A stretch of 64,000 nucleotides of DNA from Nitrospirota bacterium. Lineage in GTDB: Bacteria > Nitrospirota > Nitrospiria > Nitrospirales > Nitrospiraceae. The notes below the pieces were generated by a model that had not been told where the DNA came from, made no database searches, and saw nothing but the letters and a program-made list of their open reading frames with translations. Numbering within the stretch: position 1 is the first letter of the stretch; the number at the start of each line of letters is the position of its first letter. The translations under genes and the position numbers were made by a program. The stretch covers positions 1-64,000 of the forward strand of contig JBFMAX010000008.1 in NCBI GenBank assembly GCA_040755395.1, in the 5' to 3' direction. Positions 28,139-33,820 of the stretch are shown here, in pieces.

Positions 28139-28811
28139 AAGCTGATCGTGTCTCTGCCGTATTATCGCGAGCGTGTCGCCAAGGTTAAGACCGTGGCCGG
28201 GCGACGGTGGCACAGCAGCAACAACATCGGACCGCACCTCACACGAAGGGGATCATCACACACCTGCTGGCCCTCTTCGCCGGAGAGCCGACGGAAGTCG
28301 ATGCTGCTCTTCGTCCACTCAACGGCGCTCACCATGACATGTCTGCAGGTGTCCCAGTCGTCCGTCCGACCGTTCCGGGAGACCATCTGCTCCTCAATCA
28401 GGTGCGTCTTGCCGCCCGCGCCCGACATCTGAGCCGCCACACCGAGCAGGCCTACAGTCAGTGGGTCAGGCGCTTCATGATCTTTCATGGCCCGCGGCCC
28501 TTGGCAGACATGGCCGAACCGGAAATCGGGCAGTTCCTCTCAAGCTTGGCGTCGCCGTCTCATGTGAGCGCCTTGACGAATCAGTCATGCAAAAAGCCAT
28601 GAAGGAGGCCCCGCTCAAAGCAGGGATGCCCAAGCCGGCGAGTTGTCATACCTTGCGGAACTCGTTCGCCACTCATCTGTTGGAAGACGGCTACGACATG
28701 CGCACGGTGCAAGAGCTGTTGGGACACACCGACGTGAGTACGACCATGATCTACACACATGTCCTGAATCGAGATGGGCAGGGCGTAGACAGTCCTGCAG
28801 ATCGTTTCTGA
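28139..28811 (+). pseudogene. integron-type tyrosine recombinase, broken by frameshifts and an internal deletion
   Basis: Three frames join into one integrase. About 28139-28230: LIVSLPYYRERVAKVKTVAGRRWH, an N-terminal extension seen in environmental IntI-like enzymes. About 28230-28590: LLALFAGEPTEVDAALRP and [20 protein letters not shown], the core-binding domain. About 28590-28811: [40 protein letters not shown], with the His-x-x-Arg and catalytic Tyr boxes. The middle part carrying the first catalytic Arg is missing (about 100 residues). The protein is inactive. It points towards the cassette that follows. Confidence 0.8.
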
Positions 28812-28885
28812 CTGCAACTTGGTGGCTGGATATACTGCGGGCTGATAGCCGGATAGACCGCAGGATTCGCAGTCTATCTCAGACA

Positions 28886-29005
28886 GCTTAACGGCGCGAT
28901 GTCTTGATAAGTGTCGGATTTCCTTTTAGGCTTGCCATCCAGTGAGCTGCGTAGGTTCCCGTGCTATGCGTCGCGGGTAACCTGCAGCAGACTTAATGGT
29001 TAGAT
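28886..29005 (+). other. possible integron recombination site upstream of cassette
   Basis: GCTTAAC (28886-28892) fits the RYYYAAC box and GTTAGAT (28999-29005) fits the GTTRRRY core. Between them lies a short palindrome (AGGTTCCCG ... CGGGTAACCT). The inner L-boxes are not clearly complementary, so this could be an attI-like or decayed attC site, or chance. The position, between the integrase remnant and a gene that starts 19 bp later, supports it. Confidence 0.4.
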
Positions 29006-29024
29006 TGCGCAAGGGAGAATTGAC

Positions 29025-30032
29025 ATGGCCACACAAGAAGCCGCGAAGACGCTCCGTGAAAAGATTGGCGGCGCGCTAGCGTTTCGCGAGAAGAGTCTGG
29101 AAGCTCGGTCTCAGTGGGGGTCGATCTCCTTTGAGAAGGCCTCGTCCGATTTTCGTCGGATCTTCGAGATTCTTGCTCACCTTAGTGTGCTCCCCCTTGA
29201 TTACCTCACTGACTCCGCGATGGCGCAGATTCAAAGTGAGGTGGATCAAGTCGTAACGCTCTACACCCGCATCGATCGGTTCAATATCGAGCAGCACGCA
29301 CCGATCCAGGTCCGAGACCAACTCGTTCAAGAAGTCCATAGTCGGGCGGATCAGCTCTATTCTGTGTCAAGTCCATGGATCCCCTTCCTCGCGTACCAGA
29401 AGGGCGATGTTGCGAAGAATATTGAAACTCTCACAGCAACTGTGACCCAAGCGCAGGCCTTGGTGGACACCGCGAAGACAACGATTGAGAATCGACAGCG
29501 AGAGATCGAGACGATAATCACCCAGGCTCGCGAGGCCTCCGCTGCAGCTGGAGCAGCGGTTTTCACGCAAGACTTCAAAAATGAGGCAGCCACTCTAGAC
29601 ACTCGTGCCACGAAGTGGCTTTGGTTGACAGGCGTGCTAGCTCTCATAACCCTAGCTTTCACCGCCGCCATGTGGCTTTGGCCTGTCAACACGTCCGATC
29701 CGACCGTTGTACTTCAGCGCTTCGGGGGAAAGGTGGCCGTCTTGATTGTGCTCTTCACGGCGACCTTGTGGTGTGGCCGGACCTATAAGTCGCTCATGCA
29801 TCTCGCTACCGTCAACCGGCACCGCGCCCTGAGTCTGCAGACTTTCCAGGCCTTCTCCCACGCTGCAAGCGATGATGCCACCAAGGACGCCGTTCTCATG
29901 GAAACCACCCGGGCTATATTCGGGTCGGTGCCCACGGGCTTTCTCGATTCCAAGGGCTCGGCCGAAACTGATCTGAAGGTAGTTGAGATTGCTAGATCCC
30001 TTGGTGGCAAGGCAGCCACTACGCAGACGTAG
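29025..30032 (+). CDS. membrane protein of unknown function, probable integron cassette gene
   Basis: 335 residues. Residues 1-125 are helical. A coiled-coil stretch follows (NIETLTATVTQAQALVDTAK, TTIENRQREIETIITQAREA) at about 138-180. Two membrane helices then lie at about 205-224 (WLTGVLALITLAFTAAMWLW) and 238-256 (KVAVLIVLFTATLWCG). The C-terminal 80 residues are soluble. The start lies 19 bp after a GTTAGAT core and the stop 8 bp before an attC-like site, the usual spacing of a gene cassette. I do not recognise the family. AGGGAGAA is a plausible ribosome site. Confidence 0.75.
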   Translation: MATQEAAKTLREKIGGALAFREKSLEARSQWGSISFEKASSDFRRIFEILAHLSVLPLDYLTDSAMAQIQSEVDQVVTLYTRIDRFNIEQHAPIQVRDQLVQEVHSRADQLYSVSSPWIPFLAYQKGDVAKNIETLTATVTQAQALVDTAKTTIENRQREIETIITQAREASAAAGAAVFTQDFKNEAATLDTRATKWLWLTGVLALITLAFTAAMWLWPVNTSDPTVVLQRFGGKVAVLIVLFTATLWCGRTYKSLMHLATVNRHRALSLQTFQAFSHAASDDATKDAVLMETTRAIFGSVPTGFLDSKGSAETDLKVVEIARSLGGKAATTQT

Positions 30033-30040
30033 ATGGCGCA

Positions 30041-30120
30041 ATTTAACTTCGGGTTCCAGGGGGGCGCAGGCCAGCGGCGCTCCGCTTGCTGGCCTGCGCC
30101 CCTGAACCCGGCCATTAGAC
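30041..30120 (+). other. attC-like site (80 bp)
   Basis: ATTTAAC (30041-30047) matches RYYYAAC; the far end is ATTAGAC (30114-30120), one change from GTTRRRY. The interior is a long imperfect palindrome (CGGGTTC..AGGGG..CGCAGGCCAGC against GCTGGCCTGCG CCCCT GAACCCG) with unpaired bases on one arm only, as attC sites need for strand choice. It begins 8 bp after the upstream stop codon. Read on the other strand, the core is GTTAAAT, a perfect match. Confidence 0.6.
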
Positions 30121-30275
30121 GGCAGATAAGATACAAAGAAAATCAAAGAAAATCTGGCCCAGAGTGCAATTTCTGAACGGCCCACCCCTTTCGGGCGCCC
30201 GCGAGTTTCCCCTTTCAGCCGCCTGCCTGTACTGGGAAAGGGGAAAAGGTGTGAGCGACCTTTTTGACGGGTGTG

Positions 30276-30355
30276 GGAGAAAAAGGGGTCAGAAGTCTTA
30301 GCCGGGAGTATTAATAGTGCTCAATCATAAAACGACTCCCGACCCCTTTTTCTCT
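30276..30355. repeat. REP-like palindrome, copy 5, inverted and enlarged
   Basis: Opposite orientation to copies 1-4. The right side is intact (CGACTCCCGACCCC then T-run). The left arm carries an insertion (GGGGTCAGAAGTCTTAGCCG before GGGAGTATTAA), so the palindrome is imperfect. Confidence 0.75.
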
Positions 30356-30434
30356 CAATCAAGTTTTAGTCTGCACCACGCCCACCGGCGAGTTTAAAGA
30401 GGTTTGACCAAGAGAGGGGACCAAGTACAGTGCA

Positions 30435-31094
30435 TTAGCTCTTCAAGCTGAAATCAGCAGGGAGGGTATAGCCACTTGCCCAATGTTTTCGATAGAACTG
30501 GAAAATCCAGCCTGAGGTGAGCGGATTATCTTTAGCCCTTGCAAATCTGTAAAGAACGATATTCCCGCCTATGGAGTTCGAGTGCCACCCTTGCGACGCC
30601 CAATCCATATCAGAAGTCAGTTTTCGTAGCCATTGCACCTTCATCGTTACACGGTCGCTAAGAATTTCACCAAAATGGTGAAAATAGAGCCCCCGTATGA
30701 TCCGCTCTATTGTCTTGTCGTGTGCCTGGCTATCCCAGAGAACTCGACAGCCTTTATCGAAAATAACGCCTGCCTTGGTTGTTAGGTATACGGGTTCAGT
30801 TCTGGCGAGAATTTCGTTTCTGAGTGTTTTGTTATGACGCATTGTCCTCACTGCATGATTTTCCCAGAGCTTCTGCGCTTCGGGTGAATCCACTCCCGCT
30901 TGAAGACTGAGGTACATTCTGAACTTCTCGTCAAGCCCCGACATACCCATGTTGCAACTTGCGCAAGCAGGGACCGTGATCAGATCACTTGGTCGTGGGG
31001 TGGGGAAAATGCTCCTGGGAGGGATATGGTCTCTGGTAGTTGCCACATTTCTGCCGCAAATGACGCAAAGTTGCTGGGATCTACTTGGTGTCAT
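30435..31094 (-). CDS. HNH-type endonuclease domain protein
   Basis: 219 residues. The N-terminal 55 residues form an HNH-like zinc site: CVICGR, then TRDHIPPRSIF with the DH pair of the active site, then CASCN. The second pair of Cys completes the four-Cys zinc ligation. The remaining 160 residues are unassigned, helical and rich in Trp (WLRKLTSDMDWASQGWH). It stands alone on the minus strand in the accessory island. A defence or mobile-element nuclease is possible. The ATG at 31094 has only a weak ribosome site. Confidence 0.7.
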   Translation of the reverse strand: MTPSRSQQLCVICGRNVATTRDHIPPRSIFPTPRPSDLITVPACASCNMGMSGLDEKFRMYLSLQAGVDSPEAQKLWENHAVRTMRHNKTLRNEILARTEPVYLTTKAGVIFDKGCRVLWDSQAHDKTIERIIRGLYFHHFGEILSDRVTMKVQWLRKLTSDMDWASQGWHSNSIGGNIVLYRFARAKDNPLTSGWIFQFYRKHWASGYTLPADFSLKS

Positions 31095-31285
31095 CGATTG
31101 AGAGTCCTTAAGCTTCTCGATCTGAAGGGAGATTTGGTTCAGACATGGCGCTTCTTCATGCCCTCACACTAATCCGCGAGGATGTGGTGGGTGCGCTTAA
31201 CTACGCGCGTCCAACGAGGGGTGTCCGAGACCGGGCGTTGCGTGAGCATGAAGCGCCGCGCCCAGCTCAGACTCGCGCCCCCTAT

Positions 31286-31429
31286 TCACCGTTCTGTGAT
31301 CCGCTTCGCCAAAGCAATCAACACCCCTTCGCGGAGTCCTAGATCGCTGACCAGACAGTCCGACTGGCCCAATGTCTCCATCACCGTGCTCAGGATCAAC
31401 GCTCCGGCGACGATGGCGTCTTCGCGGCC
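31286..31429 (-). pseudogene. duplicated 3-prime end of ppx
   Basis: This repeats the last part of the exopolyphosphatase gene (32520-32649 is the matching stretch, about 90 percent identical over 130 bp). Translated in the ppx frame it gives VAGALILSTVMETLGQSDCL then VSDLGLREGVLIALAKRITE, R, stop, against LIDLARRMGDR in the full gene. So it is a diverged but intact gene tail with its own TGA (31286-31288). It ends 8 bp from the stop codon of the adjacent HicA-like gene. Confidence 0.88.
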
Positions 31430-31437
31430 TCAGGCCC

Positions 31438-31668
31438 TTAAGAGTCGAGCAACGTCCGAAATTCTTCGAGCGTCAGCCCTGCTTGTCGAAGCATTTCGTG
31501 GAACAGCCACTTAGGAATGTCTCGTTTGTGCCGGTGGCTGATTCGGACTCGCAGGATCGAGCCGTTCGGCAGGAACTTCCGCCAGGTTTCGTGTTTTTCT
31601 GATCGGAGTTTTTCGAACCCTGCGCGTTTGAGGACAACGCGGAAATCGTTATACGTGAACGAGGCCAT
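31438..31668 (-). CDS. HicA-like toxin
   Basis: 76 residues of the YcfA/HicA family: YNDFRVVLKRAGFEKLRSEK, HETWRKFL (the His position of the family), then RVRISHRHKRDIPKWLFHEM and LRQAGLTLEEF. It is a predicted mRNA interferase. It overlaps the antitoxin gene upstream by 20 bp, so the order here is antitoxin first. The stop codon lies within 10 bp of the duplicated ppx tail. Confidence 0.85.
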   Translation of the reverse strand: MASFTYNDFRVVLKRAGFEKLRSEKHETWRKFLPNGSILRVRISHRHKRDIPKWLFHEMLRQAGLTLEEFRTLLDS

Positions 31669-31990
31669 GCTTGATCTCGATCAACGTACGCAACTCCCAA
31701 TCAGTCTTACACGCAGCAATGGCTTCGATGTAGGGAAGGTGGTGGGCTCGGTTGGGACTCGCGGCGTACCGATCGCGATCCCGGAGATATTCCTTGGCAT
31801 AGTCCTGAATGGCCTCAATGAGATCTTCCAAAGCGGCATCGGCGGTCGGGAGTTCTGTCACGAGATCCAATTCCGGACACTTGGCACAGAAGTAGCCGTT
31901 GTCCTTCGCAAGCAGAATCGTCAGGAGAGGCTCGGCAACCACGATCTTCGGCTCTCTTCTGCGATGCCGGCTTACCTTTGTGCTTGTCAT
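31649..31990 (-). CDS. HicB-like antitoxin
   Basis: 113 residues from the ATG at 31990, which follows AAGGGGCG. The core LLTILLAKDNGYFCAKCPEL, LVTELPTADAALEDLIEAIQ, YAKEYLRDRD is a HicB-like fold. The C-terminal block HHLPYIEAIAACKTDWELRT is typical of the antitoxins that accompany this HicA group. It is the first gene of the pair inserted after ppx. Confidence 0.75.
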   Translation of the reverse strand: MTSTKVSRHRRREPKIVVAEPLLTILLAKDNGYFCAKCPELDLVTELPTADAALEDLIEAIQDYAKEYLRDRDRYAASPNRAHHLPYIEAIAACKTDWELRTLIEIKHGLVHV

Positions 31991-32109
31991 AACCGCCCCT
32001 TTCAATGGCCTGCATTGTAGTTCAGCACGCCGGTGCGAGCAACTCGATATTCGTTCGATCACAGCCTAAGCATCAGTGGGATTTTCTGGAAACCGTGCGG
32101 GTTCAGCAC

Positions 32110-32376
32110 TGGGGCTGGAGCGGCCTGCTTCGCGAATCGCGCTTCACCCGTTGCAACCCAGGAGCAACGGGTACCCGGGCACCGCGACTTAGCGAGCAGC
32201 AGCGGTCCGCGAAGCGGACGGCGAGCACTGTCCGAAGCTGCGTTCGTGCGACGCACAGAACGCAGCCGGTTGCGCAGCCGAGCAGATGCGACGCTTAGTG
32301 CGGTCGTACGACCCATTGCACGCGGCAGGCAATGGGTACCCCGGCGTCTGAGCAGAGCAGGCCGCCCCAGCCCCGG
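32110..32376. repeat. structured palindromic element A
   Basis: Terminal inverted repeats (GGGGCTGGAGCGGCCTGCTT at 32111-32130 and its near complement ending at 32376) enclose at least four hairpins, for example GTCCGC/GCGGAC and GCTGCGTTC/GAACGCAGC, and two GGGTACCC palindromes. The motifs GCGAGCACTGTCCGA, CGCAGCCGAGC and GTCTGAGCAG are shared with element B near purC. The outer stem differs between copies but still pairs. No gene is seen in it. Confidence 0.7.
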
Positions 32377-32505
32377 CTCATGGATGCCAACCGCCAACCG
32401 GCTTGAACAGAAGCTGCGCAATCCACAGGATCAGGACGATCCGATCGACGATTGCCATCATCGTTACGGGATCGCGATACAGCTCTGCCAGCGCTGGCTC
32501 TTCGT

Positions 32506-33471
32506 TTACCGGTCTCCCATCCGCCTCGCCAGATCGATCAACACCCCTTCGCGCAATCCCAGATCGCTGACCAGACAGTCCGACTGGCCCAATGTCTCCA
32601 TCACCGTGCTCAGGATCAACGCTCCGGCGACGATGACGTCTTCGCGGCCGCGCTCCAGACCAGGCAGTCCCCGACGCTGCGTCTTGGTCCGGCGCAACAA
32701 CTCCTGCTCCAGATCTCGGATTGTTGCTAAGTTCAGCCGGTAATTGTGAATCCGCGCCGGTTCGTAGGCCGGCAGGCGCTGGGCCATCGCAGCCAAGGTC
32801 GTGATCGTGCCGGCGGTTCCGACGAAGGTGATGCCTGCCAGATCGCCGAGCTGAGCCTGCACCGTCTCCGTTTCTTTGCGGATCAGCGCTCGCGCCGCTT
32901 GTACTTCGTCCGCCGCCGGCGGATCATGATGAAAAAAGCGCTCCGTCAGACGGACGACGCCGAGATCGATCGAGCGGACGAACGGAGCCGAGCCTGGACG
33001 ATCGAAGATGAACTCCGTGCTGCCGCCGCCGATGTCCAGCGCGAGCATCGTGGAGACATCGGCCGGCAGTCCCGACCGGATCCCGAGCATCGTCCGCCGC
33101 GCTTCTTCTTCCCCGCTGATCAGCTCCACTTCCCAGCCGATGTCCCGCTTCACCCGATGCAGAAACTCGTCGCGATTGACCGCGTCGCGGACGGCGCTGG
33201 TCGCCACGGCGATGGTCCGTTCGACCGGATAGGTGTCGATCACCTGCTTCCATTCTCGCAAGGTCTGAATGACGCGGGTTATCGCTTCAGGACGCAGCGT
33301 ACGCGCGCGATCGACGCCTTCGCCCAGCCGCAGGATGCGCCGGTCCGAGCGCAACTCGGTCAGTCGTCCTGCCTCGGACACCCGGGCGATCAGCAGCCGG
33401 CACGTCAAGGTTCCGACATCGACCCCCGCCAACACTTTTTCGTCCGGATATTCGGGTTGCGTCGCGCTCAC
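32506..33471 (-). CDS. ppx: exopolyphosphatase / guanosine pentaphosphate phosphohydrolase family
   Basis: 321 residues of the Ppx/GppA family in the short form (no C-terminal HD domain). The ASKHA-type phosphate sites are clear: GVDVGTLTCRLLIARV, ATSAVRDAVN, ISGEEEARRTMLGI, LALDIGGGSTEFIF and FVGTAGTITTLAAM. It degrades polyphosphate or pppGpp in the cytosol. The last codons (LIDLARRMGDR) differ from those of the duplicated tail at 31286-31429, so its present end may have come with the island. Its start overlaps the stop of the coiled-coil protein by 4 bp. Confidence 0.93.
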   Translation of the reverse strand: MSATQPEYPDEKVLAGVDVGTLTCRLLIARVSEAGRLTELRSDRRILRLGEGVDRARTLRPEAITRVIQTLREWKQVIDTYPVERTIAVATSAVRDAVNRDEFLHRVKRDIGWEVELISGEEEARRTMLGIRSGLPADVSTMLALDIGGGSTEFIFDRPGSAPFVRSIDLGVVRLTERFFHHDPPAADEVQAARALIRKETETVQAQLGDLAGITFVGTAGTITTLAAMAQRLPAYEPARIHNYRLNLATIRDLEQELLRRTKTQRRGLPGLERGREDVIVAGALILSTVMETLGQSDCLVSDLGLREGVLIDLARRMGDR

Positions 33472-33791
33472 AGACCGCTCCTGATGTCATCCATCTCGGC
33501 CTCGATCTTCTTCCGTTGCTCCTGAAGCGATCGGACTTCTTGGACCATGCGGCTGATCTCCATGTCGTTCATGACGCGTTCGACCGGTTCGCCGCGCTCG
33601 TGCAGTCCGACGGCTCGTTCGCCGATGTCTCCGCACAGGTCCCGAATCCGTTCGTCCAACTTGCGCAGGTCCAACCGCAGGCGCAACAATTCCGCCTCTT
33701 CCATCGCGCGATTCGCCGCCTCGGCCGTCCCCCGCCGCACCGTCGCCCATCCGGCTTTCAGGTCATGTTTCAGTCGTTGCAGGAGGCCCAC
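33468..33791 (-). CDS. coiled-coil protein of unknown function
   Basis: 107 residues, nearly all helical and charged (RLRLDLRKLDERIRDLCGDI, EVRSLQEQRKKIEAEMDDI), with no signal peptide. It lies between recG and ppx in a likely operon, overlapping ppx by 4 bp and 29 bp after recG. Conservation of this order would support a structural or regulatory partner role, which I cannot test here. Confidence 0.75.
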   Translation of the reverse strand: MGLLQRLKHDLKAGWATVRRGTAEAANRAMEEAELLRLRLDLRKLDERIRDLCGDIGERAVGLHERGEPVERVMNDMEISRMVQEVRSLQEQRKKIEAEMDDIRSGL

Positions 33792-33820
33792 GGTCGCTTC
33801 GCTCCCGGCTCGCCCTGTTG

